Below, in pieces: positions 19,830 through 32,414 of a stretch of 64,000 bases of DNA. A program made the translations under genes and the position numbers. The stretch comes from Erodium maritimum (Eukaryota; Streptophyta; Magnoliopsida; Geraniales; Geraniaceae): contig OY997589.1 of assembly GCA_963921825.1 (NCBI GenBank), forward strand, positions 53,128,546 to 53,192,545, in the 5' to 3' direction. The number at the start of each line of letters is the position of its first letter. The stretch's first letter is position 1. The notes under the pieces are model-generated. The model had not been told where the DNA came from and ran no database searches. It saw only the letters and a list, made by a program, of their open reading frames with translations.

Positions 19830-22400
19830 AAGCGAGTTGAACCAGTCTGGGAATTGGGAGCGGATCACTGAAGCATCCTCCCAAGTCGCATCCTGCACAG
19901 TGGACCTCTCCCATTGAATTAAGAACTGAATGGCAAGCATCTTGTTTCGTTGGATGATCCTGGTACCAAGCCTCAGAAATGGCTGCAGCTTCAACTAACC
20001 TTCAGGTGTGACATTAGGGAGGGAAGGATTGACCCTATTCTTGTGCCCGAGCTGCTTCTTCAGCAAGGAGACATGGAAGACCAGGTGGATCTTAGAATCC
20101 ATTGGTAGTCTGAGCTTGTAAGCCATTGATCCTTTCTTCTCAATTATCTGAAATGGCCCATAAAATCTGGCACAAAGCTTCATATTCTTCCTCAATGCTA
20201 CTGAGGATTGCCTATAAGGCTGAAGCCTCAAGTAGACCCAATCCCCCACAGAAAACACTCTCTCAGTCCTCTTTTTATCAGCAAAATGTTTCATTCTGTG
20301 CTGAGCCAACTGAAGGTTATCTTGTAAGCTTTAAAACTGGTCAGTTCTATCAGCCACAAATGATTCCACAGCCTCAACATTTGAGATAGCATCAGACAAG
20401 GCAAACAGTGGAGGTGCATAGCCATATAGAGCCTGGAATGGGGTCATCTGAAGGGAAGTATGAAAGGAAGTGTTGTACCAGTACTCAGCAATAGGAATCC
20501 ATTTCAACCATTTCTTGGGAGCATCATGAGTCTTGGCCCTCAAATAATTCTCCAGGCATTGATTTACTCATTCTGTCTGCCCATCAGTTTGGGGATGGTA
20601 TGCAGTTGACAATTTCAAACTCACTCCCACTCTTTTGAAGAGTTCTAACCAGAATGCACTGATGAAATTTTTATCCCTATCAGAGATAATTGTCTCAGGG
20701 AGACCATGCAACTTAAAAACAGTCTCAAAGAATGTATTAGCCAGGGATAAAGAGGTATAAGGATGCTTTAGTGCTATAAAATGTGAAAACTTTGAGAACC
20801 TATCCACAATGACCCAAATACAATCCATACCTTCAGAAGTAGGGAGCCCCTCAATGAAGTCCATAGAAATATCAGACCAAGGCCTAGATGGGATAGGAAG
20901 AGGTTGAAGCAATCTAGGGTAAGACAAAGTCTCAGCCTTGCATTTCTGACAGGTATCACATTGATGCACAAATGTAGTGATGTCCTTTGTCATCTGGGGC
21001 CAAAAGAAATAAGATTTGATCCTGTGCAATGTAGCATTTATGCCAGAATGCCCCCCAATACCATAATCATGTAAAAATTGGAACACTTTAGTTTTAGCTC
21101 CATTACTCTTGCCCAAATATACCTTGCCTTTGTAAAATAGCATCCCTTGTCTGAGCTTGTAATCAGGTAATGAGTTTAAACTCAAGGCCAATTGTCTGAA
21201 TAATTCTTCCACCTGATCATCACCTGTATAACTGAGCACCACATCAGCAATCCAAGCAGGCTGGAGAGTTGTCATTTCAGTATATTCAGCATGATCAACC
21301 CTAGAAAGAGCATCATCCACCTTGTTTTCCTTGCCCTTTTTGTATTCAATGCTATAAGAGAGCCCCAATAATTTAGCTAGCCACTTTTGTTGGCAAGGAG
21401 TTGTTAACTTCTGCTCCAAAAGGAATTTCAGGCTCTGTTGATCAGTTTTAATGACAAAATGGTTTGGAGATAGATAGTCTCTCCACTTTTGGATGCAAGC
21501 CACTATGGAAAAAAGTTCCTTCTCATATGTGGAGTACCCCTTGCTTCTCACCCCAAGTGACTTGCTCATATATGCTATTGGGTGGCCATCTTGCATCAGC
21601 ACTCCTCCAAGCCCATTATCAGAAGCATCAGTCTCAATAGTGAATTGCTTGGTAAAATCTGGCAATTGAAGTACAGGAGTTGAACACATAGCATCTTTCA
21701 GATTATCAAAGCTCTCCTGTGCTTCCCTAGACCAATTGAAAGAATTCTTCTTCAATAGATTAGAGAGTGGTCTCGCCAGTATACCATAGTTTTTGACAAA
21801 CTTTATGTAATATCCTGTCAAACCCAAAAACCCCCTCAAGGCTTTTAAGTTTTTAGGTGCAGGCCAAGCCAACATGGCCTTGATCTTCTCAGGATCTGTA
21901 GCTACCCCCTCACCTGAAATGACATGGCCCAGATATTCAACCTTAGATGTGCCAAACTCACATTTAGAGCCTTTAGCAAATAGATTGCAGTCTCTCAATC
22001 TTTGTAAAACCATTTGTAAATGAATCAAATGCTCCTCCCAGTTTTTGCTGTAGATAAGGATATCATAAAAAACACAAGGAAAAATTTTCTGAGATAATCC
22101 TTGAGCACATCATTAATGCTTGGAAGCTTGCAGGGGCATTGGTAAGGCCAAAGGGCATTACCCTAAATTCAAAGTGGCCAGAATGGGTTCTGAAGGCAGT
22201 CTTATGCTCTTCCCCCTCCTTCAATCTGATCTGATGATAGCCACACCTGAGATCTATCTTAGAGAAAACTGTGCTTCCATGGAGTTCATCCAACAATTCA
22301 TCAATTGTGGGAATGGGAAATTTGTCTTTCACAGCCATCTCATTCAATTTTCAGTTGTCAATGCACATTCTCCATGTGCCATCATTCTTTTTCACAAGTA
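19830..22400 (-). pseudogene. G3 pol remnant (RT, RNase H, integrase, chromodomain)
   Basis: Reading leftward from 22347: RT palm ([13 protein letters not shown] and [12 protein letters not shown]), the RT end (YLGHVISGEGV), RNase H (ETDASDNGLGGVLMQ, YSTYEKELFSIV), an HHCC integrase zinc finger (HQCDTCQKCK), the integrase core (DISMDFIEGLP, ISDRDKNF, STAYHPQTDGQTE), an integrase C-terminal GDWVYLRLQPY and a chromodomain. This is the usual pol order of plant chromoviruses. The reading is interrupted several times, so it is not functional. Confidence 0.85.
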
Positions 22401-22727
22401 GCACATAAATGAAAATGGACTATTGCTCCTTGTTATGATACCAGACTCCATCATTTCAGTGACTAGCTGTTCAATCACATCCTTCTGTTGAAAACTGTGT
22501 TTGTATGGCCTGATTGATGGAGGAATAGAACCAGGAAATAATGGAATTGCATGATCAAAGTCCCTCCTAGGAGGTAAAGAGGTTGGTACCTCAAAGACTT
22601 CCTTAAAATTCCCCAATACCTTCAATAAGTCCTGCCTTTCCTCTACATGATGGTCTTCAACCCCCAAGCCATATAACTGTCCCAAGTAAAGATTCTGACC
22701 TTGTTTCAAATTGCTCAATAGCTCAGG

Positions 22728-24600
22728 TCATTCAATAAGTAACTCAGATGGAGAATGTAGGGACTCCTCAAGAGTAATTAAGCTCCCCTTGTAATTTATC
22801 ATAACAGGCCTTGCATCATAATCAAGAGTGATAGGGGACACAGTTCTAAGCCAATCCACTCCCAACACAACATCATAAGCACCAAGAGGCATTACTAGAA
22901 ACTCCCAAAGAAATTCAAAAGAAGCCATGTGCCATATAACTGAACATTTAGTTTTGCAGACATACCTCTTGTTGTTTCCCATCTTAACCAATACAGGTGA
23001 TGAAGGATATAATACAATTCCCAGTCTCTTATTAGTGAGATCATCCATAAAGGATTGAGTAGCACCAGAATCAACAAGTATAGACATAGTAATACCAGAA
23101 CTCACCCCAGGAATTCTGATAGAAGATTGGCCAGGCTTTTTGTTGGAGAAAAAGAGTTCTGCAGTAGAAAAGGAGCATAAATTGAGCTCATCCAACTCAG
23201 TGATCACCAGGCCTTTAGGAACCTCATCAAATAATTGCTCCAAGTCATGAGCTAAATCAACCTCCTCATATGGTCTGACCACCATAAATAACCTTTGTTT
23301 GTTAAGACAAACATGGTCCTTTGTATACTTTGTTGGGCAAGTAAAGCATAAACCCTTCTTAAATCTATCATCAAATTTCTGGGGGTTTGCATTCAAGAAC
23401 TGTGTTGCTCTAGGAGCCTGTGGTAGTGGAGCAGAACTTGTAGCTCTTGGTGTATTTGGTTCTGAACCTACAGAGCTAGGTGGATAAGTGACATAGTGCT
23501 TCCTTGGCCTAAATGGGGTGCCCTGAGCCATCCTAGGCTGAAATTGATTTTGCAGCAGCTTCATCTGGTACTCTTGATGCCTAGCAAGGTACATAGCATG
23601 GTTCAAGGTTTTAGGACCCAACAATTGGACACTGACCCTCAAATTTGGTTTCAACCCCCCAATGAAATTGGAAATATAATACTCATCAAATGCATGAGAG
23701 TTCCTAACCATCATCAAGACCTTGAGCTCACTAAAAGCAGCTTCATATTCCACTACAGACCTAGTTTGATGTAGGTTCTTAAATTCAATATGCATATCCT
23801 CATGGCCAAAAGACTCAAACTTCCAGTTAAGGTCATAACAAAATTGATCCCACCAAATGGATCCCCATCCCATAGCATACTCAACATACCAAAATTCAGC
23901 TGGACCAGAAAAGTGCATAGAAGCTAGCCTTACTTTCTGATCCTCGGGTGTGTCACAATAAGAGAAGGAAAGAGATGCTCTTCTCAGCCATCCTCTCACA
24001 TCAAACCCATCACAATGGGGAAATTGGATGTTTGGGCCACGGAAATGGTAAGCTCCATTCTGATGGTGTGGTGCTTGGCTAGGGTTTTGGTGATTTGGGT
24101 TTTGTTGTGGTGGTGGTCGGGAGTGTGGGTTGGGTGTGTGAGATTGTGGTGGTGTATGAGGGTTTTAGTTTTGAGAGTTGTTCTGGAGGTTGTGGTAGGC
24201 ATATGGTGGCATGGGAGAGAAGTGTTGGGTTTGGGCTGGGACTTGTTGAAGGTCCTGAGAGGGATTTCTGTGGTTAAAGGTGTGGATGCCACTCGGATTA
24301 GTAACCAAGGATTGAAATGGGATAGGAGTATACTGAGGATGCAAAATCTCAGAAGTAGCCATGGTGTTTCATGCAGGAGCAACCAAGGAAGAAGCAACAA
24401 ATTTACCTCTACCTCCGGGGTCATGAATCGGGTTGCCATTTCCATCAAAGCACTAAGACGAGGCAATCTGTACCACTGGAGTTGCCTGTTGAACTAGCAG
24501 GCCTCCAAACTTTTCTTGATGACTTCCATTCTGCTCGAAGCTCTTCCATGGAAGTTTGGTGTGGAGAGTCCGGGTGGGCTTGATTATCTTCCATGATATC
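22728..24600 (-). pseudogene. G3 gag and protease remnant
   Basis: The frame at 23999-22728 holds the capsid-like part (QKVRLASMHFSGPAEFWY, HQTRSVVEYEAAF), a degenerate zinc finger of the GLCFTC...KDHVC type common in chromovirus Gag, and an aspartic protease with the ILVDSGATQSF active site and a VVLGVDWL flap-like motif. The N-terminal part of Gag continues rightward to about 24600. This is a fossil. Confidence 0.8.
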
Positions 24601-24632
24601 CACAGGCGCCAAGATACTGTCTCTGATACCAC

Positions 24633-25235
24633 TGTTAGAGGGTGATGGGTGTGGAAATGATGATTCTGGCAAGGAATGATTTTTGTATTGCAGCGATGAA
24701 GAACTCGATTACAGAGTCGCCGTTAATCGGCTTTTTCTAGAAATTGAAATGCAAAAATAGAGAAACGACAAATCAATCAACACCAAACCTTAGTTAATAC
24801 CACTGTTAGAGGGTGATAGGTGTGGAAATGATGATTTGGGCAAGGAATGATTTTTGTATTGCAGCGATGAAGAAATCGATTACAGAGTCGCCGTTAATCG
24901 GCTTTTTTCTAGAAATTAAAATCCGAAAATAGAGAAACGACAAATCAATTAACACCAACCCCTAGCTACCCATTTGCTATTTAAACCCTCGTAGCCTCGA
25001 GCTGGCACCTTGAGCTGGCTGGACGTCCTTGCCACGATCTTCTGCCACACACGGGACCACTGAAGACGAAGGATGAGCAGTGATAACGGTCTTTTGTCAC
25101 GGACCACTCTGGTGAAGACACGTGGCTCGTTTGGTTACTTACTTAAACGCTGCGTTTTGTTCTTGCCCGTTTTATTTTGAATTTGAAAGGGAAACTTGAA
25201 GATGAAGGAAGCGAAGCAGAGTCATGGACATGACA
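24633..25235 (-). repeat. G3 5' LTR with a repeated first segment
   Basis: A full LTR copy occupies 24804-25235. Between it and the primer-binding site, at 24633-24793, the first 160 bases of the LTR occur again, followed by a short TAATACCAC like the primer-binding region. The doubled end probably arose in reverse transcription or later local duplication. Confidence 0.8.
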
Positions 25236-25240
25236 TTATG

Positions 25241-25508
25241 CGCCTGAAGTAACTTTGCATTTTCACTCAATTTCCACCATTTGCAAAATACGTAATTAAC
25301 AAAAATATATAAACAAACATGTATAAATACGGAATGTGTAAGGCCTGATTACATGAAACGCGGCCGACCGGAAGTGCTTTAGAAGCTAGTGGAACTCGTC
25401 AACAATATTTTGTTGGAACCAAAACAAAAATGTGTACAAGACAATGGAACTTTTATTTATCTGAAATGGACATACACTGCAATTGTCATTCTTCTCTACT
25501 GAGTGCCA
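25241..25508. other. Intergenic stretch, nothing recognised
   Basis: About 270 bases between the G3 target duplication and the LINE A target duplication. It is AT-rich with no frame or repeat I can name. Confidence 0.5.
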
Positions 25509-26111
25509 TCCTATTATACTAAAAAAAAATTTTGATTAGCGATTTTTGTTTTTTTATATATTGCCTTCGAAATGAAGACAAAAAAAGGCAAAGCCTCAAA
25601 CCAAATATCCAGTACAAGATCATTTTCAGCCCAAGAAATACAGAGGAAACCAAGTTGCTTGTTGCGCACGAAACCAAATAAACAATCTCCCAAACCCCAG
25701 CTGTTGCCACAAAACCCATTCCAACATGTCTACCATTCTCCCTTGTCACCCAAGGAACCACTGTGAGCAATCTAGTAGTAACACCACAGCTGCAGATCAG
25801 TCACACCATCTGCAGAAAATCTGCACCTGTACCTGAAACAAAAACCCTCCCACCACCATCCACAGAACCTTAATCAAACAATGAGCCATCACCAAAAGCA
25901 GAGAAAAACTTACAACTCTGAACAAAACACTCAAAAATATAGTCCCACACTCAGAAGTTACAGACACCAAAAACCCACACTCAATAGTTCAGTAACAACC
26001 CAAAACAAAAGGGAAGTAAACCTCAGGGTAGCCAAAATGTGTTCTCAGAAGTTAAGTCCAAAGTGTACACCAGCTATGAGAACTAAAGTCCTTACCAAAC
26101 CTCTCTACACT

Positions 26112-26151
26112 CCCCCATCCCACCCTTAATCCACCCCAAACCCCAAGCCCC
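26112..26151 (-). other. G-rich tract in the LINE A 3' UTR
   Basis: On the sense (minus) strand this reads as GGGGCTTGGGGTTTGGGG followed by GGGTGGGATGGGGG, a G-quadruplex-prone motif. Comparable tracts follow ORF2 in LINEs D, E and F. Confidence 0.65.
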
Positions 26152-26216
26152 AAGTATCCAGTATCAGGCAGAGACCAATTACCAAAAGAGTTAAGTAGTT
26201 GCTGCCCAATTCTTTA

Positions 26217-29200
26217 CTATAAAAATTGTGTACAAGACCAAGGATCCTCTATCCAACTCAGAAAGGGGACTGATTTTGATCCTTTGAACTGTGCCCATAG
26301 AATTTGGTAGGAATCATTCTGGATTTGTTGGAGAAGTTTGTCTGCAGAAGGAGAGACTGCATTGAAAATGCAATTATTCCTACCAATCCAAATTCTCCAA
26401 ATGACAAAAGATGAAATCAATCTCCAATACTTATATTTCCTGGGAGGCCCTAAATCATTCCAAGACAATATCCAACCCTTAATGCTGTCTGGAGCCACTG
26501 CAAGAATTCCCCACCACTTTAATACCAGGCACCAGACAGACCAGGCAAATTGACAACCAATGAAGAGATGATCTTGTTCCTCTGGCTCCTCCAAACAAAA
26601 AGGGCACCAAATTGTCCCATTGTACAAACCTCTAGCTAAGAGAAAACATCTAGTGCGGGAGGCCTGCATACAAATCAACCACTAAAAAGCTGCAATCTTA
26701 GGAGGGAGTAATGGAGCCCATAAGATTGCTGGCCAATCCAGAGGTTCTGACTGTTGTTCATCTAAAAGTTGATACATTTTTTTGACTGAAAATCCTCTAT
26801 GATCTTCAGACCAAGAAACCACATCTTCTCCTTGGCCTAATTCAAACTGATTAATCAAATCACATAAGGAGTAGAACTGATCCCATTCCCACCCTCTAAG
26901 ATCTCTTCTGAACAGTAGAACCCAATCACTAAGATGCCAAAACTTGGCCACTGTATTGTTCTTCTGTGTACTAAGATGATAAAGTCTGTGAAACAATGTT
27001 TTCAGAGGGAAATCCAAAATCCAACTATCTTCCCAAAATTGCATTGTATTGCCTGATCTGACTGACCACTTCAACCCTTGAAACCCAAATGCATCAACAA
27101 AGGAGGGGATGGATAGAAGAGGGAGGATATGACTCATAAAGCAATGACCATCCTGTAGCAAGAATTTTGTAAAATCCTATTCAGAAGCTTCCCACCTAAA
27201 TTTTGCATAAAGAAGTTGTTTCCATAAAGAATTCTTCTCCATAGAAAACCTCCACCACCACCTGGCCAAGAGTGCCATGTTCATAGTTTGTAACCTCCGA
27301 ATACCTAATCCACCAGCTGCTTTAGGTCTGCAAACAAGATCCCATTTAACTTTGTGTAAACCTTTCCTATCCTTGATCCCACACCACAGATATCTCCTCT
27401 GCCATAACTCCATCTCCTTGATCACTCCCTTTGGAGCCTTATACAAGGACATATAGTATAATGGAAGGGAGGACAAGGAAGATTTTATCAGTGTGATCCT
27501 TCCACCCAAAGTCCTAGATTTACCATGCCACAATCTGAGTTTTTTTTTTAAACTTTTGTATGACAGGATCCCAAGTCTTTTTCCTTCTGGGATTAGCCCC
27601 CAACTGGAAACCAAGATAATCAAAAGGAAGAGACATTGTGCTACATCCTAATAAGGAAGAGACATCCTCAACATTTACTGAATTAGGATTGAGAAGAAGA
27701 ACCTTGGATTTTTGGAAGTTAATCTTCAAACCAGTAAACCTTTGTAGGCACATAAGTGTATGTTTGAGATTTGTAGCTTGTTGGAGACCAGCTTCAATGA
27801 AGATGAGGGTATCATCTGCAAATTGTAAATGGGAGATTTTTGGACCTTGGTCAGAGCATCTAATCCCAGCAAACATCCCTGATGCAACAGCTTGAGTCAT
27901 TAACTGATGTAATACTTCAGCAATCAGTGCAAAGAGGAGAGGAGAAAGTGAGCAGCCCTGTCTAAGCCCCCTGGATAATGGAAAATCCCCAGATGGAGAT
28001 CCATTTATGAGAATAGAGGTCCAAGCTTTGATACACTCCCCAATCCAGGCAATCCAAACCTCACCAAAACCCATACACTTGAGAATATTTAGCAAAGCCC
28101 CCCAATTCACTTGGTCATATGCCTTCTCAAAGTCCACTTTAAAGATAATGACTTCCTTCCCTGACCCTTTAATGTAATGTATCAATTCTGAGGCTATCAA
28201 CACTCCATCCATGATCTGTCTACCACTGATAAACCCAGTTTGAACATCATGAACAAACAAATTCATAACAGTCTTGAGTCTAGCAGCTAGTATTTTTGAG
28301 ATGATTTTGTAGGCACTACTGATCAAGCTGATAGGCCTATACTCCTCCAAAGTGGAAGGAGAGTCATTTTTGGGGATTAAAGTGATAAAAGTAGAACTCA
28401 GACCCTTCCCCACAACCCCTCCATGAAAGAAAAAATCAATGACTTTCAAAAGATCAGATTTAATAATTTTCCATGCCACTTTGTAGAAATGTAATGAAAA
28501 ACCATCTGGACCTGGAGCTTTCTCTCCATTACAGGCCCTTATGGCAGCCCACACTTCTTCTTCCTCAATAGGTAATTCCAGAGATTGTGATTGGATAGTA
28601 GAGAGCCTGTTAAAAGGTAGAGAAGACAAGTCTAAAACAATTCCTCCCCTATCCAGAAATCTGTTGGCAAAATGTTCCTGTGCTGCTTGCTTAATGTCTG
28701 AAGGAGAAGTGAAAGTAATGTCCTCCACAGTGATCTGAGAAATGGCCTTCTTGGAGAAGTTGTAGTTAGCAATGATGTGAAACAATTTGGAACATCTATT
28801 CCCTTCTCTGGTCCAATTCAATCTGGCCTTTTGGCACCAAAGCTTTGCTTGCAGCGTAAGTTTCTGAACCAAAATTGCTGAAAGATGTCCTCTTTGGCAA
28901 AGCTCTTGAGGAGTGAGGGCTCTGGACTCAATTAAAAGATCAATAGCATGAATCTCCATTTTAACATCTTCAATCTGTATATCCAGCAAACCAAAAGTGT
29001 TAAGGTTCCACCCTCTAAGAAAATTCTTTAAAGACTTGAGTTTAAACCAGAATATATAAGTAGGGTCCCCAGATGCTATGAAGGAATCCCAAGCCACTTT
29101 GGTATCAGACAAGAAGGAGGGATGGCTTGTCCAAGCATTGACGAACTTAAAGGGTCTTGGACCCCAATCAATAGAAGGGTTGGTCAAGGAGATAGGTCTG

Positions 29201-29868
29201 TGATCTGACAGAATTCTAGGCAATGATCTCTGAGAGAGGTTTGGAAATAAAGAGAGGAGGAAAGGGGTGACCAAAAATCTGTCAATCCTTGTAGCAATGG
29301 AGCCAGATCCATACCAGGTATATTTTCCACCAATCAACTGTAAATCAATAACTCCCATAATATCAATAAAGGACCTAAAATCCCTAATGCTTCTGGAAGA
29401 GAAGTTAGTCCCAGATTTCTCAGAGGGGACAAGTATAGTGTTAAAATCTCCAGCTATCAAGAGTGCAGGATGAAATAGCTGACTTCTTGAGCCAATATCA
29501 GTCCATAAAAGGGCCCTATTAGGAATTTGACAAGGAGCATACACATTGACAATTGTGATCTCCACATTAGTAGGCAAAAACACTCCATTCCAGATCAGCA
29601 CAGGCCCTTCTGAGAAAGTTTGCTGTATTTTATAAATATTCTGATCCCACATGGTAAACAATCCACCAGCAGAACCTATAGATGGGATGATCACCACTTC
29701 CCACTGTTGTGAAAAACCACAGGAAGACAAGAAGTCAAAAGGTAAAGACTCAAGTTTGGTCTCCTGAACCAGAACCATTCCAAACTGTTGCTTGTGACAC
29801 ACTCTTCTAATAGCTCTCCTCTTCTGTCTAGAGGAAGCTCCCCTCAAGTTCCATGAGAGAATTCTCAT
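26217..29868 (-). pseudogene. LINE A ORF2 (endonuclease, reverse transcriptase)
   Basis: It starts MRILSWNLRGASS at 29868. The APE-type endonuclease shows SWN, QETK, NVYAPC, GDFNT, TRIDRFL and SDHRP, so its active-site set is present. The RT follows with TLIPKNDSPS, EYRPISL, KVDFEKAYDQVNW, RQGCSLSPLLF and the catalytic FADD, then YLGFQLG. A cysteine-rich zf-RVT region (CPFCLEEPEEQDHLFIGC) closes it. There is no RNase H domain. Breaks are one frameshift at the T-run near 27540-27550 and in-frame stops at 27177 and 26682. Full-length plant L1 ORF2 proteins are about 1200-1300 residues, and this copy matches that. Confidence 0.9.
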
Positions 29869-31850
29869 GGAGAAGATAATCGGTGGGTGGGAAGAGTAGG
29901 AAAAGAACACTCCTCCTCTTCTAAATTTTCCAGATCACAAAACTCATCATCTGTATTGGCCTCCAAGTTCACACTGTGATTTAATTCATAGTCCAGATTA
30001 TCAAACTTCTCAGGCATCAAATCATCCTCCAAGTAACCCTTCAGACCCAAAGCTTTACAGTATTCCCAGGTTCCAGCTCCATCAGGGTTATAAGCCTGCA
30101 CATTTCTTTGAACATTTCTTTGTGAACTCTTGAAACTTAGAGATTGAACTGCACTAGGAATGGGGACTTTGGATTTAGACATAGTGTTGTAAGCCACAAT
30201 AGACTTGTCTTTGTCCTTCCTAACCACAATGTTCAAATTTGAAGACACTGTTTCCAAATTAATTATGGGAGAACCAATAACATTTGAAAATTTATTTGTT
30301 CCCTCCAAAACTAGAGTGTTGGAAACTGGTGTCTGAATTATGGGTCCCAAACCTGCAATCTGAGATGTATATACCTTATCACCATTAATGCCCTCAGCTT
30401 CCAATGTTCCTTTAAACCCAAGAAGGTTCGAACCCGTCCCATCCCCAGTCACCCTAACCAGAACAGTTGTATCTTCCTCAGTACCAACCCTATCATTCCT
30501 TGAGTTTAATCCTTCCAGACTGTCAGGAACAATCAGAGCCTCCATGAAAGAAGGTATAAGGTTGTTGGAGTTGGACACCAAGGATTGTAAGGAACATAAC
30601 ACAGGGAAATCTTTGTCTGATAATAACTTCTCCGGGCTTTTTGTTTTTCCTGCTTCAGCCTCACCCACCTCCTCCACTAAAACCCCAGTTCCATTTATGA
30701 CCTTCAGAGGAGAATCCTCCCCATTCAATAAAGCACCAAACCTCTTCAAAGCCAACTCCACAGAGGGGCCAACAGAGTCAAGTTTAGTAATAGGAGTGTC
30801 AAAAGACAAAGTATTCCCAGATAAAGACTCAGAAGAAGAAATACAAGAGGGCTGATGAATATTGTAACATATGGGTATCACTGATAGATGAACGAGGCTG
30901 ACCATGAATTTATATTCCTTATCCTCCAACTCCAAAGAATCTTCTTTAAACACTTTCACATGTTCATCCGAGTGAAGCAAGACATATGCTACTTCCAAAG
31001 AGTTACTTTGCAGTGAATTGGGATGAGCACAAACAAAAGAACCTAAATCAGTTGTAGCTGCTTCAAAAGTTTCTTTACACCAGCCTAAAATGGGGATACC
31101 ATGAATTGCCACCCACGAAAATTTCCCACCCTTGCTGCACAATGAAGCCTTCTCAGGTAAAAGTTTCATCCAACAATTTAACCACTCCCCTTCACCTCTC
31201 AAGGCCTCCTCTTCTACCAATTAGTCAGGAAAGAAGCACAGTACCACTCTATTCCCCAAGTCCAAAATGACAATCTCTTCTTGTCTCTCCAACTTAAAAT
31301 CTTCCATGATTGCTTCAGCTGAAATCTCCTTATGAAGGAGTGCCAAATGTCCTTTCTCCAACCAAGTTCTATGTTTTTCAACTACTTTCCCTCTGGTTTT
31401 CGGAGAAAGCTTCTATGTGTTGCCACTCTTAGGGAAAGCATACTAATTGTTTCCAGCCCTCTTAGCCCTGTCCCAAATCTTAGCCACAAACAGTTTGAAT
31501 CCTTTAAGAAAATACCCATTAAAGATCGAGATACCCTTCTGTAGTGGTTCATTATGCTTGAAAGTAATAAACCCAAACCAACGGCCATTAGAATTTGGTC
31601 GAGTCGGCGTTTCCACTTTGACGATATCCCCACACTCCAGAAATAGATTTTGGAGCCACACACTTGAAGTACCAGGTGGGATATTATGAACGAAAAGTTT
31701 GTTTTCTTGTAAAGGACTAGTGTCTTCTGAATACGTAAAAGGTTGTGGAGAGTGAGCCCAAGAGGAAACCACAAGAGATTTCAGTCTACCTTGTGTCTCA
31801 AAACCATTCTCAAAGCCCGGAGGAGGACCATTGGTCGAGGAAGAACCCAT
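29865..31850 (-). pseudogene. LINE A ORF1 (RRM nucleic-acid-binding protein)
   Basis: It starts MGSSSTNGPPPGFENG at 31850. The RRM (residues about 45-125) shows LFVHNIPPG as RNP2 and WFGFITFKH as RNP1. A DUF4283-like region follows (VILDLGNRVVLCFF, WLNCWMKLLPEKA, KGGKFSWVAIHGIPILGW), then a Ser-rich tail and a C-terminal KALGLKGYLEDDL segment. ORF1 of plant L1 elements is thought to coat the RNA. All parts are in one frame but interrupted by three in-frame stops (two between 31443 and 31413, one near 31221). The final stop overlaps the ORF2 ATG as ATGA. Confidence 0.85.
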
Positions 31851-32125
31851 TTTTGAAACACAAAAAAAACAGAGCAATACCAGTCGAAAAAACCTTCCCG
31901 AAAATGATCTATGACGATGGTCCGGTGATCAGATCACCCTGGACACTACACCTCATGTCCAACGAAGTCACCGATGAAGAAACCCAGCTGGAAGGTAAAA
32001 AAAGCTGTGGAAACTGAAGAACACCATAGCTGGTTACTGTAGTTCTTCAAACCCTTACTGTAGCTCTAGAGAGAAAAAATGAAGAACTATCTTACTATTT
32101 CCTCTTGTCTTCCTATTATACTAAA

Positions 32126-32414
32126 TACAAGCAACTACATTTGATATTAATAGTAAACACAATCTAATCTAATCCCTATAACCTCTCTCACACACAACTT
32201 AATCCCATCCACTAACTAATATTGAATAACCAATTCCTCATAATTAGCCACATCTAGTTACCTAATTAGTATAGAATATTTACATAATAATATTACCCAT
32301 TATAATAAGATTATACCCAACATATTTCACCATTGTCCATACAACTTACAGGTAGGAAGCACTTTTGGTTGATTCTTTTCCTTGCTAATCTTGGTGGTAT
32401 TGCAGAACTTTCAT
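32126..32414 (+). promoter_or_regulatory. TIM22 upstream region and likely 5' UTR splice acceptor
   Basis: These 290 bases separate the LINE A target duplication from the TIM22 start codon. They are AT-rich. Close to the ATG lie a plant-type branch-site match (TGCTAATC near 32383), a pyrimidine-rich run and an AG at 32404-32405, so the ATG may follow a 5' UTR intron whose upstream exon I cannot locate. No clear TATA box is seen. LINE A may lie in the promoter or in this leader intron. Confidence 0.45.

Larger units (their letters stand above)
19357..25235 (-). mobile_element. Gypsy chromovirus G3, minus strand, TSD TTATG
   Basis: A 5.9-kb Ty3/gypsy element with LTRs at both ends, TTATG at 19352-19356 and again at 25236-25240, and a tRNA-iMet primer-binding site next to the right-hand LTR. 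Gag, protease, RT, RNase H and integrase are in the usual order on the minus strand, and a chromodomain-like end (ATWED, FPDWFN) lies near 19830-19985, so it is a chromovirus. The full LTR copies differ at about 17 of 430 positions (about 4 percent), suggesting roughly 1-3 million years. It is broken at about five places and is a fossil. Confidence 0.9.
25524..32110 (-). mobile_element. LINE A: near full-length L1-type LINE
   Basis: A 6.6-kb non-LTR retrotransposon of the L1 superfamily flanked by a 15-bp target duplication (TCCTATTATACTAAA at 25509-25523 and 32111-32125). Order on the minus strand: 5' UTR (32110-31851), ORF1 with an RRM, ORF2 (endonuclease, RT, cysteine-rich end), a 3' UTR of about 650 bases with G-rich tracts, and a CGCTAATCAAAA tail. 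An RRM in ORF1 is the mark of the BNR-type L1 subclade of plants. I count about five in-frame stops and one frameshift over both ORFs, so it is dead but complete in structure. It sits about 300 bases upstream of the TIM22 start codon, antisense to that gene. Confidence 0.92.

Noticed and set aside
24015-24497. Plus-strand 160-residue Val/Trp/Leu-rich frame
   Set aside because: It is antisense to the Gag coding region of G3.
32352-32405. Possible 54-base intron in the TIM22 leader (CAG|GTAGGA to TTGCAG)
   Set aside because: Too short for efficient plant splicing; the AG at 32404-32405 more probably ends a longer leader intron, which I cannot delimit.
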